A stretch of 64,000 nucleotides of DNA from Pseudomonas khavaziana (GTDB lineage Bacteria; Pseudomonadota; Gammaproteobacteria; Pseudomonadales; Pseudomonadaceae), in assembly GCF_019145205.1 (NCBI RefSeq), contig NZ_JAHSTT010000004.1, forward strand, positions 434,001 through 498,000, read 5' to 3'. The notes below the pieces were generated by a model. It was not told where the DNA came from, ran no database searches, and saw nothing but the letters and a program-made list of their open reading frames with translations. Positions within the stretch are counted from its first letter, which is position 1. Every line of letters begins with the position of its first letter. Position numbers and translations under genes: made by a program. This document shows, in pieces, positions 16,360 to 26,281 of this stretch.

Positions 16360-17667
16360 TCAGGCGTAGTAGTCGACGGCGCTGGAGCCGATCACGATTG
16401 AGGTCACTGGCGCTGCAACTTCAGCCACGTCAACTTGACCGCCAGTGTCAGCGCTATCACCACGCCGACCGCCACTGCCCACGCCCCGCGCCTGGCCCTG
16501 CTGTTGCTGCTGGTCCTGCCCCCGCGATTGGTCGGACACGTTCACATCCACCTGCCCCATGCCCTGCTGGGCAAACATCTCCCGCAAGCGGCCAGACTGG
16601 CTTTCCAGCGCTTCGCGCACCACCGCATGGCCGCTCATGAAGTTGACCTGTGCTTGCTGGTCCGCCGTCATATTGACCTTGATATCCAGACGCCCCAATT
16701 CAGCCGGCTGCAACTGGATCTCCGCCGACTTGAGGTTGGCGCTGGAGAGGTACATCACGCGGTTGACCACTTCTTCGGTCCAGCCGCTCTGGTGCATGGC
16801 CAGCGGCGCATTGGTGACCGGCGGCAAGGCATTCGCGGTTTTCGGCGTGGCGGCCTGGGTCAGCGCGGCCAGGCGGTTGGCGAAATCATCCACGCGGGTG
16901 TCGCTGTTGGCGTTCTTGAGATCCTTGAGGCCGTCATCGATCAGCGCGCCAAACGCCTTGTCGCCACCCTGGTCGGTGCTGTCCTTGGTGGCTTGCTGGT
17001 CGACCATAGTGGCCAGGCCGGCGGCAAAGCTCTGCGCGGCGGTCGGTTGATCCTGGGGCGCGGTTTTCTGCGCCGCCTGGCTGCTGGCCGACACGTGACC
17101 GCCCTGCTCCATCGCCAGGCGCACAGCGGGCATCGCATCCAGGGGGTCAGCCTCCGGGTCGAAGGCCGTTGGCTTGGCTTCATCGGTCACGGCGACCGGC
17201 AGGGCCGCGTCATCGGCGGCCACGGCGGGAGCCGAGGCTTGCACGGGCACAGGCACGGGCGTCACTGCAGCGATCACCGCCGGATCGACCACCGGGTCAA
17301 CCGGGGGTTGTTGCGCCTGGGACGGGTCGGTGGCTTTGTCGCCGTCGCTGCCAGCGCCGTCGTCGGTCTTGGCCGCCGGCTTGGCAGGCAAGGAATTGCC
17401 GTTATCGGCAACCGCTGGTTTGCTGGCGGCAGGCGTATCGCTATCGGCAGCCGGTTTGGCGTTGGTATCAGCAGGCTTGTCACGGGTGACTTTGCCTGGG
17501 CTGTCGCCGACCTTCGGCGCCGGCTTGGGACCTTGGTTGGCAAACACTTGAGCAAAGCCAGCACCCTTGTCACGCGGGGCCGCAGCCGCTACCGCCGGGG
17601 TGGCGACAGGCGCTTGAGGCTTGGTCGCGGGGGCAGCCTGTAGAAGCGAATTGGGAGCGACTGGCAT
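16360..17667 (-). CDS. fliK: Flagellar hook-length control protein FliK
   Basis: FliK measures hook length and triggers the FlhB switch. The 435-residue product starting MPVAPNSLLQAAPATKPQAP has a long low-complexity Ala/Pro/Asp-rich ruler region (about residues 1-270) and a folded C-terminal domain with the family block AEIQLQPAELGRLDIKVNM, followed by a Gln/Gly-rich tail (QDQQQQQGQARGVGSG). The start at 17667 is chosen over a frame seven codons longer. It has its own sigma-54 promoter upstream. Confidence 0.94.
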   Translation of the reverse strand: MPVAPNSLLQAAPATKPQAPVATPAVAAAAPRDKGAGFAQVFANQGPKPAPKVGDSPGKVTRDKPADTNAKPAADSDTPAASKPAVADNGNSLPAKPAAKTDDGAGSDGDKATDPSQAQQPPVDPVVDPAVIAAVTPVPVPVQASAPAVAADDAALPVAVTDEAKPTAFDPEADPLDAMPAVRLAMEQGGHVSASSQAAQKTAPQDQPTAAQSFAAGLATMVDQQATKDSTDQGGDKAFGALIDDGLKDLKNANSDTRVDDFANRLAALTQAATPKTANALPPVTNAPLAMHQSGWTEEVVNRVMYLSSANLKSAEIQLQPAELGRLDIKVNMTADQQAQVNFMSGHAVVREALESQSGRLREMFAQQGMGQVDVNVSDQSRGQDQQQQQGQARGVGSGGRRGDSADTGGQVDVAEVAAPVTSIVIGSSAVDYYA

Positions 17668-17718
17668 AAGTAAGGGTCTCCACTGCATGAAGGTCGGGGA
17701 TGCAGTCCATGGAGATAG

Positions 17719-17736
17719 AGCAAGAGTCGGGCCAGG
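17719..17736 (-). promoter_or_regulatory. Sigma-54 promoter of fliK
   Basis: Minus strand CCTGGCCCGACTCTTGCT: TGGCnCG and TTGCT with GG-N10-GC spacing, about 52 nt upstream of fliK. Confidence 0.75.
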
Positions 17737-17767
17737 TTTACAAAATGCCTGGATATATCAGATTCAA

Positions 17768-17867
17768 TGTAGGAGCGAGCTTGCTCGCGAAAAACTCACA
17801 GGCGCCGCATTCATCCAGGAAGCACGCGTTATCGTTGACGTTTTTCGCGAGCAAGCTCGCTCCTACA
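17768..17867. repeat. REPIN overlapping the hptB 3' end
   Basis: Inverted TGTAGGAGCGAGCTTGCTCG units. The right unit contributes the last dozen codons of the hptB reading frame (ending CRSELAREKRQR). Confidence 0.92.
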
Positions 17868-18185
17868 TTCATACAGTGGCTTGACCAGCGCGAACTCATG
17901 ATCAATCTGATCAACCAGAGCGCCTAAATCCGAGGCCGCCTCGACGGCCTCGGTCTCCAGCAACTCACACAATTGGGCCAAACGCACCGCCCCAAGATTG
18001 CCGCTGCTGCCTTTGAAACTGTGGGCAATCCGTCCCAACGTTTTGGCGTCGCCCCCAGCCTTGCGCAGTGCTGCGACGCGCTCTTGCGAGTCCTCAATAA
18101 AGGTGTCGAGCAACGTCGGGTACTCGCTCTCCATCACTTCCTGCAGGTCCGACAACACGTCGGGGTCCAAATGAATCTCAGCCAC
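17829..18185 (-). CDS. hptB: Histidine phosphotransfer protein HptB
   Basis: HptB relays phosphate from hybrid sensors to HsbR in the pathway known from P. aeruginosa. The 118-residue Hpt module has the phosphosite His55 in IAHSFKGSSGNLGAVRLAQL. The C-terminus CRSELAREKRQR is not Hpt sequence: it is the translation of a REP unit that replaced the original stop. The natural domain ends near residue 106 (FALVKPLYE). It lies 30 nt downstream of hsbR and in the same order as PA3345-PA3347, here placed inside the flagellar cluster. Confidence 0.92.
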   Translation of the reverse strand: MAEIHLDPDVLSDLQEVMESEYPTLLDTFIEDSQERVAALRKAGGDAKTLGRIAHSFKGSSGNLGAVRLAQLCELLETEAVEAASDLGALVDQIDHEFALVKPLYECRSELAREKRQR

Positions 18186-18215
18186 TTGCTCGCTCCTTGA
18201 TCAAGAATCGGCGGA

Positions 18216-19934
18216 TTATGCCAGAGCCTCCCAACAAAATTCCACGCAGACACTGCGCCCGCCATCAGACCAGCTTACGGCGCTGCTCAATTGACGCACC
18301 AGACTCAAGCCCCGGCCAGACAGACGGTCGACGTCCACCGGCCGCGCCAATTCCTTGTCTACGTCAAAACCCGACCCGCTGTCTTCAACCCGCAAGGTCA
18401 TGGTGCCGCCCTGGTCGGTCGGCGCCACCTGCACATGCACGCGCACATAGCCGCTGTTCAATTGGGCCAACCGTTCGTTGCGCTGGCGATAATACTGCGC
18501 AAAACCCTGCGCATCGCGCTTGAGCGCTGAATCCAGGCCGAGCACGCCATGCTCCAGGGCATTGGAATACAACTCCGCCATCACGCTATAGAGCGCCCCG
18601 CCCTGCTCGCGCAGGCCGTGGACCTCCAGCAGCAGCTGCAGCAAGTACGGCAGCGGGTTGTAGTTTTTGAGAGTCTGGGCGCGAAACTCGAAACTCACCG
18701 ACCAGTCCAGCGGGCTCGACTGGCCGCTGTCGGCATACATCGGCTCAGCCACCCGCAGCGGCGGAGCGGACAGCAAAGTGATCTCGACCATGCTCACATC
18801 GTCCCGCGCCTGGCCGCGAAATGCTGCCAAGGCCTGTTCGATATCCTCGAACAGGCGGTCGGGCTCGCGGTTGGCGGCGAACACCTGTTGCAAGCGGGCG
18901 GCACCGAACAACTGGTCGTTGGCGTCAGCGGTATCCAGCACGCCATCGGAAAGCAGGAACACCCGGTCGCCCAAGGCCATGGGCCAGACCTCGGTGCTGT
19001 CATCGAACGCCTCCGCCGACAACACACCCAAGGGCAGATGTCGCGATATCAACGGCGTGCGCCGGCCCGTGGCGACTTCATGCACATAGCCTTCGGGCAT
19101 ACCGCCGTTCCACACCTCCACCGCCCGCCGCTGGGCGCTCAGGCACAGCAAGGTGGCACAGCAGAACATATCCACCGGCAGGATACGCTTGAGCTTGGCG
19201 TTCATCTCTCGCAGCGTCTGGGTCAGGCCATAACCCTTGGCGGTCATGCCGTAGAACACCTCGGCCAGGGGCATGGCGCCGATGGCAGCAGGCAGCCCAT
19301 GGCCGGTGAAGTCGCCGAGCAACACATGCATGTCACCGGACGGTGTGTAGGCCGCCAGCAGCAAGTCACCGTTGAACAGCGCATAGGGCGATTGCAGGTA
19401 GCGGATATTCGGTGCGGCGTTGATACAACCGGAATGGGCAACCTTGTCGAACACCGCCTTCGCCGCCCGCTGCTCATGCAGCAGGTGTTCGTGGTGCCTG
19501 GCGATCAGGTCACGCTGTTGCAGGACCGTGGCCTGCAGGCGCCGCAGGCGGTCCATGGCGTTGATCTTCGCCGCCAGGATCAGCGGGTTGTAGGGTTTGG
19601 GCAGGAAGTCGTCGCCACCGGCATCCAGGCACTGGGCCAGGGCTTCGCTCTCACGCAACGAGGTGAGGAAGATAATCGGCACCAGCGCCTCCCCCGCCAG
19701 TTGCTTGATCTGCCGGGCGGCTTCGAAGCCATCCATCACCGGCATCAGCGCATCCATCAACACCAGTTGCGGGCGCTCGTGGGCAAAGATCTCGACCGCC
19801 TCGACACCATTGCCGGCGGTCAGCACCCGGTGCCCCTGGCGACGAATGATGGTCGACAGCAACAGCCGGTCGGCGGCGCTGTCTTCGGCGATCAGGATGG
19901 TCAGCGCCTCAAGGACCGGGGCCAGGGCGCTCAA
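18216..19934 (-). CDS. hsbR: Response regulator / PP2C phosphatase / anti-sigma kinase HsbR
   Basis: A 572-residue three-domain regulator. The receiver domain spans residues 1-130 with phosphoacceptor Asp61 (LVLMDALMPVMDG). The SpoIIE/PP2C-type phosphatase domain covers about 180-395 (LLGDFTGHGLPAAIGAMPLA, LLSDGVLDTADA). The C-terminal GHKL-type anti-sigma kinase domain covers about 430-570 (LYSNALEHGVLGL, VEDSGSGFDVDK). The start codon is TTG, overlapping the hsbA stop as TTGA; no nearer ATG exists. By analogy it phosphorylates or dephosphorylates HsbA, which binds FlgM or a diguanylate cyclase, linking motility and biofilm formation. Confidence 0.92.
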   Translation of the reverse strand: MSALAPVLEALTILIAEDSAADRLLLSTIIRRQGHRVLTAGNGVEAVEIFAHERPQLVLMDALMPVMDGFEAARQIKQLAGEALVPIIFLTSLRESEALAQCLDAGGDDFLPKPYNPLILAAKINAMDRLRRLQATVLQQRDLIARHHEHLLHEQRAAKAVFDKVAHSGCINAAPNIRYLQSPYALFNGDLLLAAYTPSGDMHVLLGDFTGHGLPAAIGAMPLAEVFYGMTAKGYGLTQTLREMNAKLKRILPVDMFCCATLLCLSAQRRAVEVWNGGMPEGYVHEVATGRRTPLISRHLPLGVLSAEAFDDSTEVWPMALGDRVFLLSDGVLDTADANDQLFGAARLQQVFAANREPDRLFEDIEQALAAFRGQARDDVSMVEITLLSAPPLRVAEPMYADSGQSSPLDWSVSFEFRAQTLKNYNPLPYLLQLLLEVHGLREQGGALYSVMAELYSNALEHGVLGLDSALKRDAQGFAQYYRQRNERLAQLNSGYVRVHVQVAPTDQGGTMTLRVEDSGSGFDVDKELARPVDVDRLSGRGLSLVRQLSSAVSWSDGGRSVCVEFCWEALA

Positions 19935-20236
19935 CTGATGTCGAACAGCTTGTCGAAGTTGGAAATGGCGAGGATCTTGCGCACGTCGGAGTTGCTGTTG
20001 AGCACACGGACCTCAGCGTCCTCTCCGCCGGCGTGATCACGTAGCAGCAGGAGCATGCCCAAGGCAGAACTGTCCATATAGGTGGTTTCCTTGAGATCGA
20101 CAATATAGGTCTCGGGCACCTTGTAGAAACGCTCGTAGGCGTCCCGAAACGCCTGATGACTGCCGAAATCGAACCGGCCCTTGATTGCGATCGTCAACTT
20201 CTTCCCGTCCAGGGATACTTCTGACTCGACTGACAT
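19931..20236 (-). CDS. hsbA: Anti-sigma factor antagonist HsbA (STAS domain)
   Basis: A 101-residue STAS-domain protein starting MSVESEVSLDGKKLTIAIKG with an AAGGA site. The phosphorylatable serine lies in the TTYMDSSALGML motif (Ser56/Ser57). The longer frame upstream is not conserved. Known partners in P. aeruginosa are FlgM (unphosphorylated form) and HsbD (phosphorylated form). It is the first gene of hsbA-hsbR-hptB, with a REPIN just upstream. Confidence 0.92.
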   Translation of the reverse strand: MSVESEVSLDGKKLTIAIKGRFDFGSHQAFRDAYERFYKVPETYIVDLKETTYMDSSALGMLLLLRDHAGGEDAEVRVLNSNSDVRKILAISNFDKLFDIS

Positions 20237-20314
20237 GTGACTGCTTCCTTGTCGTTGGCACTGTGCAACAAGGTGTAGCAGGCGAACCGGATCCAAGCAA
20301 CACATCGGATCAAA

Positions 20315-20418
20315 TGTGCGAGGGGGCTTGCTCCCGATTGCAGTGTGTCAGTCAACAAATCCATAGCTGACACACCGCTATCGGGAGCAAGTCGAATCGT
20401 CGCACCGCCCCTCCCACA
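20315..20418. repeat. REPIN, GGGGGCTTGCTCCC type (slightly degenerate)
   Basis: Inverted REP pair between fliJ and hsbA. The right unit is interrupted by about 15 bases (GTCGAATCGTCGCACCGC) between GAGCAAG and CCCTCCCACA. Confidence 0.88.
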
Positions 20419-20436
20419 TTTGTCCTGCGTCGTCAG

Positions 20437-20886
20437 TTAGAACTGTTCGTGGCGGGGCAGGCGCTGGGACAATTCATCGAGCAGCTTTTGCTCGCGTTTG
20501 TCTTCGATGGCCCGGGCCTCGTCGATATAGCGCTGCACCAGCTTGCGCAGCCCTTCGACACGGGCGAACGCCGCTTGCCAGGCCTCACGGGCCTTGTCGA
20601 GGTTGTTTTGGTGCCAGGCCAGGCTCTGGCGCTGTTGGCCGACGGCTGTTTCAAGCTGATTGAGAAAGCCCTGGTAACCCATCAGCCACTGGCCGGACAC
20701 GCCCTTGCTGCCGCGTTCGATCCACTGTTGCTGGTATTCGACGCGAAAGCGCTCCAGGTCGCCCAGCTTGCTTTCTGCCAGGCGCACCTGGCCCTGGAAA
20801 TAACCCAGGCGCTGCACGGCGGCTTTTTCGGCCTTCTCGGCCATGTCCACCACCGGGGCCAGGCGCGCGGCGCGGCTGTTGGCCAT
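20437..20886 (-). CDS. fliJ: Flagellar export chaperone FliJ
   Basis: A 149-residue coiled-coil protein linking the FliI ATPase to the FlhA gate. It is almost entirely predicted helix and heptad-rich, with blocks such as VRLAESKLGDLERFRVEYQQ and QNNLDKAREAWQAAFARVEG. It starts 3 nt after fliI stops. It is the last gene of fliEFGHIJ. Confidence 0.94.
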   Translation of the reverse strand: MANSRAARLAPVVDMAEKAEKAAVQRLGYFQGQVRLAESKLGDLERFRVEYQQQWIERGSKGVSGQWLMGYQGFLNQLETAVGQQRQSLAWHQNNLDKAREAWQAAFARVEGLRKLVQRYIDEARAIEDKREQKLLDELSQRLPRHEQF

Positions 20887-20889
20887 GGC

Positions 20890-22248
20890 TTAGCCGCCCG
20901 GCGCGGGGGCGAAGATGGACTGCAGATGCGCCTGGCTTTCGGCCATGCTGATCTTGTCGTTGAGGCCCTGGCGCAGGTAGGTCACCAGTTGCGGTTGCAA
21001 GGCGATGGCCAGGTCGGTGTCGCGGTCGCCACCGGCCACATAGGCACCGACGCTGATCAGGTCGCGGCTCTGCTGGTAGCGTGACCACAGCTGCTTGAAT
21101 TGCTGGGCACGGGCCATATGCTCGGGCGTGACCACCGACGGCATGACCCGGCTGATGGACGCTTCGATATCGATGGCCGGGTAGTGCCCCTCTTCCGCCA
21201 ACCGCCGCGACAGCACGATATGTCCGTCGAGCACGCCTCGCGCCGAGTCAGCAATCGGGTCCTGCTGGTCGTCGCCTTCGGATAGCACCGTATAGAACGC
21301 CGTGATCGAGCCACCGCCGGCCTCGGCATTACCAGCGCGTTCCACCAGTTTGGGCAACTTGGCGAATACCGACGGCGGGTAGCCCTTGGTAGCGGGCGGC
21401 TCGCCGATGGCCAGGGCGATTTCCCGCTGGGCCTGGGCGAAACGCGTCAGCGAATCCATCAGCAACAGGACATTCTTGCCCTTGTCGCGAAAATATTCAG
21501 CGATGCGGGTGCAGTACATGGCGGCGCGCAGGCGCATCAGCGGCGCATCGTCCGCAGGCGAGGCCACTACCACCGAACGCTTGAGCCCTTCTTCGCCGAG
21601 GCTGTGCTCGATGAACTCCTTGACCTCACGCCCCCGCTCACCGATCAAGCCCACCACAATGATGTCGGCCTCGGTAAAGCGCGTCATCATGCCCAGCAAC
21701 ACCGACTTACCCACGCCGGTACCGGCGAACAGGCCCAGGCGCTGGCCGCGACCTACCGTCAATAAACCGTTGATGCTGCGAATGCCCACGTCGAGCGGCA
21801 CGCTGATAGGGTTGCGCTTGAGCGGGTTGATGGTGGGCCCGTCCATCGGCACCCAGTCTTCGGCTTTCATGCCGCCCTTGCCGTCCAGCGCGCGCCCGGC
21901 GCCGTCGAGCACACGGCCGAGCATGCCCATGCCCATGGGCAGGCGACCGGTATCGGCCAGCGGCACCACGCGGGCGCCGGGGGCGATGCCGGCCAGGCTA
22001 CCCACCGGCATGAGAAAAATCTTGCTGCCGGAAAAGCCCATTACTTCGGCTTCGACCTGCACCGGGTGGTAACTGTCGTCGTTGATCACCATGCAACGAC
22101 TGCCCATGGCGGCGCGCAGCCCCTCGGCTTCGAGGGTCAGGCCGACCATGCGCAACAGGCGCCCTTCGAGGATCGGCTGGCCGGGCAACTCGGTCGCTTC
22201 GGCGTAGCTGCCCAGGCGCTTGGCGAAACTGGTGCGATCAAGGCGCAT
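20890..22248 (-). CDS. fliI: Flagellar export ATPase FliI
   Basis: The F1-beta-like ATPase energising flagellar export, 452 residues from [20 protein letters not shown]. Walker A is [15 protein letters not shown], Walker B is [20 protein letters not shown], and the conserved [18 protein letters not shown] loop follows. The chosen ATG overlaps the end of fliH by 11 nt. A TTG six codons upstream extends the frame but has no family support. Confidence 0.96.
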   Translation of the reverse strand: MRLDRTSFAKRLGSYAEATELPGQPILEGRLLRMVGLTLEAEGLRAAMGSRCMVINDDSYHPVQVEAEVMGFSGSKIFLMPVGSLAGIAPGARVVPLADTGRLPMGMGMLGRVLDGAGRALDGKGGMKAEDWVPMDGPTINPLKRNPISVPLDVGIRSINGLLTVGRGQRLGLFAGTGVGKSVLLGMMTRFTEADIIVVGLIGERGREVKEFIEHSLGEEGLKRSVVVASPADDAPLMRLRAAMYCTRIAEYFRDKGKNVLLLMDSLTRFAQAQREIALAIGEPPATKGYPPSVFAKLPKLVERAGNAEAGGGSITAFYTVLSEGDDQQDPIADSARGVLDGHIVLSRRLAEEGHYPAIDIEASISRVMPSVVTPEHMARAQQFKQLWSRYQQSRDLISVGAYVAGGDRDTDLAIALQPQLVTYLRQGLNDKISMAESQAHLQSIFAPAPGG

Positions 22249-23002
22249 CGGAGGCGTCCAGGTCAACGCTCAAGTCCGGCTCTGCCGGGTGCAGGGCTTG
22301 CTCATGCAGTTGGTCGAGTAATTTGGCCATGATCTGGCTGATGCGGGTTTCCACCGTGGCATCGATGCGGCTGTGTTCGGTCTCGACGCGGCACCCACCG
22401 GGCAGCAACGCGGCATCCTCGACGATGCGCCAGGTTTCTTCATGGCGCTCGCGCAGGGCTTTGACCTGCTCGAAATCCTGCGGGTTGATGTACAAGCGCA
22501 CATTGCCGACCCCCAGGGGCAGCAGCTTGAGGGCTTCGCGCATCACGCTTTCGATCTGGCTGGAATCGAGCACCAACTCGCGCTGGATCACCTGGCGGGT
22601 GATGTGCTGCACCAGGCCGACCATGGCTTTTTCCAGCTGCGTGTCCTGTTCGGCAATGGGGTCGAACAGGTTGGCCATCAGGCGTTCCAGGCTGGCCACT
22701 TGGGTAGCCAGCGCCGCCTCGGCTTCCTGGCGGACCTTGAGGGTGGTGCTGCGAAAACCGTCTTTTTCACCCGCGGCAAAGCCTTCGTTGTAGGCCTCCT
22801 GGCGGATGGCCTCCAACTCGTCGAGGGTCAGTGGCTGGACTTCATCCAGCGGCACTTCTTCCATTTCCGCCGGTGCTTCCTCGACCGGTTCAGGCTCAGG
22901 CTGCGGCACATGGGGATCGAAGCTGGGCAGCGACCAGATGTCGAACCCACCGACATCCCGCGCGCGAATCAGATCGCTGGGCGTCTCATCTTTGTTCGAC
23001 AT
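22238..23002 (-). CDS. fliH: Flagellar export ATPase regulator FliH
   Basis: The stator-like regulator of FliI, 254 residues. The N-terminus ([20 protein letters not shown]) is followed by an acidic Pro/Glu-rich stretch (residues 30-60), then a long helical region with FAAGEKDGF and a C-terminal domain ([34 protein letters not shown]). It starts 10 nt after the fliG stop and overlaps fliI. Confidence 0.95.
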   Translation of the reverse strand: MSNKDETPSDLIRARDVGGFDIWSLPSFDPHVPQPEPEPVEEAPAEMEEVPLDEVQPLTLDELEAIRQEAYNEGFAAGEKDGFRSTTLKVRQEAEAALATQVASLERLMANLFDPIAEQDTQLEKAMVGLVQHITRQVIQRELVLDSSQIESVMREALKLLPLGVGNVRLYINPQDFEQVKALRERHEETWRIVEDAALLPGGCRVETEHSRIDATVETRISQIMAKLLDQLHEQALHPAEPDLSVDLDASDAP

Positions 23003-23012
23003 GGGAGGCGCC

Positions 23013-24029
23013 TTAGATCATTTCTTCGCCGCCCTTCCCGCCGAGAACGATTTCTCCGGCTTCGGCCATACGGCGGGCAATGGTGAGGATTTCCTTCTGG
23101 GCGGTTTCCACGTCGCTGACGCGCACCGGACCCTTGGCTTCCAGGTCGTCGCGCAACAGCTCCGAGGCGCGCTTGGACATGTTCTTGAAGATCTTCTCCT
23201 TGACGTTTTCGTCCGAACCCTTGAGGGCCAGCACCAGCACGTCGGAGGATACTTCGCGCAGCAACGCCTGGATGCCACGGTCGTCGACATCGGCAAGGTT
23301 GTTGAACACGAACATCAGGTCTTCGATCTGGCCGGACAGGGTGTCGTCGATCTCGCGGATCGAGTCCATCAACTGGCCTTCGACCGAGCTGTCGAGGAAG
23401 TTCATGATGTCGGCCGCGCGCTTGATGCCACCCAGGGTGGTGCGCGAGGCATTCGAGTTACCCGAGAATTGCTTCTCGAGAATCGTGTTGAGTTCTTTCA
23501 GCGCCGCCGGCTGCACGGTGTTCAGCGACGACACGCGCAGGATGATGTCCAGGCGCACTTTGTGGTCGAAGTGGCCGAGCACTTCACCGGCCTGGTCCGG
23601 GTCCAGGTAGGCCACCACGATCGCCTGGATCTGCGGGTGCTCGTAGCGGATCACGTCAGCCACCGCACGCGGCTCCATCCATTTGAGGCTGTCCAGGCCA
23701 CTGGTGTTGCCACCCAGCAGGATGCGGTCGATCAGGCCGTTGGCCTTGTCTTCGCCCAGGGCCGAGGTGAGCATCTTGCGGATGTAGCTGTCGGAGCCGA
23801 CGCCCAGGCTGGTCTGGTCGCCGACGATCTCGACGAATTCACTCATCACCTGCTCGACTTGCTCGCGGTGCACATTGCGCATCTGCGCCATGGCCACGCC
23901 TACACGCTGGACCTCTTTAGGGCCCATGTGGCGCAGCACTTGGGCGGCATCGGTTTCACCCAGGGACAGCAGCAGCACTGCGGCTTTGTCGACCCGGGAA
24001 AGCTTGGCCACAGCGGCTCGATCATTCAT
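23013..24029 (-). CDS. fliG: Flagellar motor switch protein FliG
   Basis: The torque-generating C-ring protein, 338 residues. The middle domain has the EHPQ motif (IRYEHPQIQAIVVAYLDPDQ), and the C-terminal torque domain shows the charged helix (LIDLMFVF-type region and LLREVSSDVLVLALKGSDE). The N-terminus interacts with FliF. Its ATG overlaps the fliF stop by 8 nt. Confidence 0.96.
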   Translation of the reverse strand: MNDRAAVAKLSRVDKAAVLLLSLGETDAAQVLRHMGPKEVQRVGVAMAQMRNVHREQVEQVMSEFVEIVGDQTSLGVGSDSYIRKMLTSALGEDKANGLIDRILLGGNTSGLDSLKWMEPRAVADVIRYEHPQIQAIVVAYLDPDQAGEVLGHFDHKVRLDIILRVSSLNTVQPAALKELNTILEKQFSGNSNASRTTLGGIKRAADIMNFLDSSVEGQLMDSIREIDDTLSGQIEDLMFVFNNLADVDDRGIQALLREVSSDVLVLALKGSDENVKEKIFKNMSKRASELLRDDLEAKGPVRVSDVETAQKEILTIARRMAEAGEIVLGGKGGEEMI

Positions 24030-25797
24030 CTGCGTTAATCCACTCTTTCACGACCTGGGCTACACGGCCCGGGTCTTCTGCTACCAGACTCTTGATTGCG
24101 TTCAACTGAGCGTCATAGCCTTCGCTCGGGCTTGGCAACAGGATGCTTTGCGGGCCACCGAGGCTGACGCGGTCGTTGGCCAGTTCGCCGTCCAGGCCGC
24201 CCATGCCACCCAACTCGACATCACCACCGGCCAGGGCCAGCTGTTTCTTGCTGCCGCCGGTGATGTTATTGAGCACCGGGCGCAGCACGCCGAACACCAG
24301 CACCAGGATGAACAACACCCCCAGCACTTGCTTGACGATGTCCCAGAACCAGGGCTGGGTGTAGAACGCCGGGTCAGCAATCACTTCGCTGCGTTCGGCG
24401 GAGAACGGCATGTTGATCACGCTGACGCTGTCACCACGGCTGGCGTCGAAACCGACGGCGTCCTGCACCAGGCGCGTGAAGCGCGCCAATTCGTCGGCGG
24501 TCCAGGGTGCACGGGTGACGGCACCGTCAGCGGCGTTGACCTTGACCTGGTCATCGACCACCACCGACACCGACAGGCGATTGATCTTGCCCTGTTGCTG
24601 CTTGGTGTGGCTGATAGAACGGTCGAGTTCGAAGTTCTTGGTGGACTGGTTACGCTTGTCCGCAGGATACGGTGCAAGCATCGGCTGGCCGGTGGCCGGG
24701 TCCATGATCTGCTGGCCGTTGGCATCCAGCAGCGGCTGGCCGGGCTGGATCGCGCCAGCAGTGGCAGCAGCGCCCCCAGTGGTCTGCGGTGCCGAGGCGG
24801 CCGACGGTGGCTGGTTGCTCAAGGCCCCCGGCACACCTTGCGGGCCATTGGCGGCGGTGCGCTGCTCGCTGGTGGACTGCTCGCTGCGCAGCGCCGGCTG
24901 GTCAGGGTTGAACTGCTCGGAGGTGGACTCAACAGCGCTGAAGTCCACGTCGGCAGACACTTCCGCCTTGTAGCGGTCGTTGCCCAGCACCGGCTGCAGA
25001 ATGTTGTGCACGCGCTGGGTGAGCATGCTTTCCATGCGGCGGCTGTAATCGAATTGCTTGCCGGCCTGGGTCAGCGCGGAGTTTTCCGCCATGTCGGAGA
25101 GCAGGTTGCCCTTTTGGTCGACCACGGTGATTTGCGACTTGCTCAATTCGGGCACGCTGGTGGCCACCAGGTTGACGATCGCCAGCACCTGGCCAGGCTC
25201 CAGGGAGCGGCCGGAAAACAGTTCCACCAGTACCGAAGCGCTGGGCTTGCGTTCGTCACGCACGAACACCGAGCTTTTCGGAATTGCCAGGTGCACACGG
25301 GCGCCCTTGACGTTATTCAGGCTGGAGATGGTGCGCGCCAGTTCGCCTTCCAGGCCACGACGGTAGCGAGTGGCTTCCATGAACTGGCTGGTCCCCAGGC
25401 CCTGGTCCTTGTCGAGGATTTCAAAACCAATATTGCTGTCGGACGGTGTCACGCCTGCAGCAGCCAATTTCATCCGCGCACGGGCCACATCATCGGCCTT
25501 GACCAGCAGCGCCCCGGAGTTGGGCTCCACGGTGTAGGCGATGTCAGCGGCGGCGAGGGTTTCCATGATCTGCTTGGAATCCATGCCCGCCAGGCTGCCG
25601 TACAGCGGACGGTAATCAGGTTGTTGCGACCACAACACCACGGCAAAACCGATCGCCACGCTGGCCGCCAGGCCGACCATCAGGCCCACCTGACGCAGCA
25701 TGGTCATTTCCGAGAGGTTTTCCAGGAACGACAGGCCAAACAGCGGCGGTTTGCCGTCTGTCTTGGCGGGGAGGTTGTCGGAGAGTGCTTCAGCCAT
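24022..25797 (-). CDS. fliF: Flagellar MS-ring protein FliF
   Basis: A 591-residue protein with a membrane helix near residues 35-60 (VGLMVGLAASVAIGFAVVL). The periplasmic ring-building motifs follow (LAAADIAYTVEPNSGALLVK, LDKDQGLGTSQFMEATRYRR), then a variable Ser/Ala/Pro/Gln-rich loop around 310-365. A second membrane helix near 480-500 (VLGVLFILVLVFGVLRPVL) precedes the cytoplasmic FliG-binding tail (GRVAQVVKEWINADE). It follows fliE after 16 nt. Confidence 0.96.
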   Translation of the reverse strand: MAEALSDNLPAKTDGKPPLFGLSFLENLSEMTMLRQVGLMVGLAASVAIGFAVVLWSQQPDYRPLYGSLAGMDSKQIMETLAAADIAYTVEPNSGALLVKADDVARARMKLAAAGVTPSDSNIGFEILDKDQGLGTSQFMEATRYRRGLEGELARTISSLNNVKGARVHLAIPKSSVFVRDERKPSASVLVELFSGRSLEPGQVLAIVNLVATSVPELSKSQITVVDQKGNLLSDMAENSALTQAGKQFDYSRRMESMLTQRVHNILQPVLGNDRYKAEVSADVDFSAVESTSEQFNPDQPALRSEQSTSEQRTAANGPQGVPGALSNQPPSAASAPQTTGGAAATAGAIQPGQPLLDANGQQIMDPATGQPMLAPYPADKRNQSTKNFELDRSISHTKQQQGKINRLSVSVVVDDQVKVNAADGAVTRAPWTADELARFTRLVQDAVGFDASRGDSVSVINMPFSAERSEVIADPAFYTQPWFWDIVKQVLGVLFILVLVFGVLRPVLNNITGGSKKQLALAGGDVELGGMGGLDGELANDRVSLGGPQSILLPSPSEGYDAQLNAIKSLVAEDPGRVAQVVKEWINADE

Positions 25798-25813
25798 GAC
25801 TTAAATCTCGTCC

Positions 25814-26143
25814 TTAAACCGGCATCTGCATGATGTCTTGGTAAGCCTGAACCAGCTTGTTACGCACTTGGGTCAAGGCCTGGAAGGACACACTGGCCTT
25901 TTGCGAGGCAACCATCACATCGGTGAGGTCCACGCCGCTTTTACCGATCTCGAACGCAGTGGCCAACTGGCTGGACGCCTGCTGGGTGTCACTGACTTTA
26001 TTGATTGCCTGGCCGAGCATGTCGGCAAAACTGCTTTGGCCCAATTCCGGTGCTGGCGCGACGGATTTCGGCTGAGCCATGGCGTCCATTTGCATGGCGC
26101 GCATATCCAACATCAACCGATTGAACTCAATACCCTGGCTCAT
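25814..26143 (-). CDS. fliE: Flagellar MS-ring/rod adaptor FliE
   Basis: A 109-residue protein connecting the MS ring to the proximal rod. It shows the FliE signature [20 protein letters not shown], and the ending [14 protein letters not shown] is typical. It opens fliEFGHIJ and has a sigma-54 promoter about 60 nt upstream. Confidence 0.95.
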   Translation of the reverse strand: MSQGIEFNRLMLDMRAMQMDAMAQPKSVAPAPELGQSSFADMLGQAINKVSDTQQASSQLATAFEIGKSGVDLTDVMVASQKASVSFQALTQVRNKLVQAYQDIMQMPV

Positions 26144-26203
26144 GAACTTCTCTCTCCGACAACCCGCATTTTTTTGACGCTACACCGCTCTTACAGGGGA
26201 GGT

Positions 26204-26219
26204 AGCAACAAGGGTGCCA
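26204..26219 (-). promoter_or_regulatory. Sigma-54 promoter of fliE
   Basis: Minus strand TGGCACCCTTGTTGCT: near-consensus TGGCAC at -24 and TTGC at -12. FleR-dependent control is inferred from P. aeruginosa. Confidence 0.82.
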
Positions 26220-26281
26220 GCTCTGTGACAACTCGTAAGAAAAGGCGACAAAGCTTGTCGAACTTGTTACCGCACGTTTTT

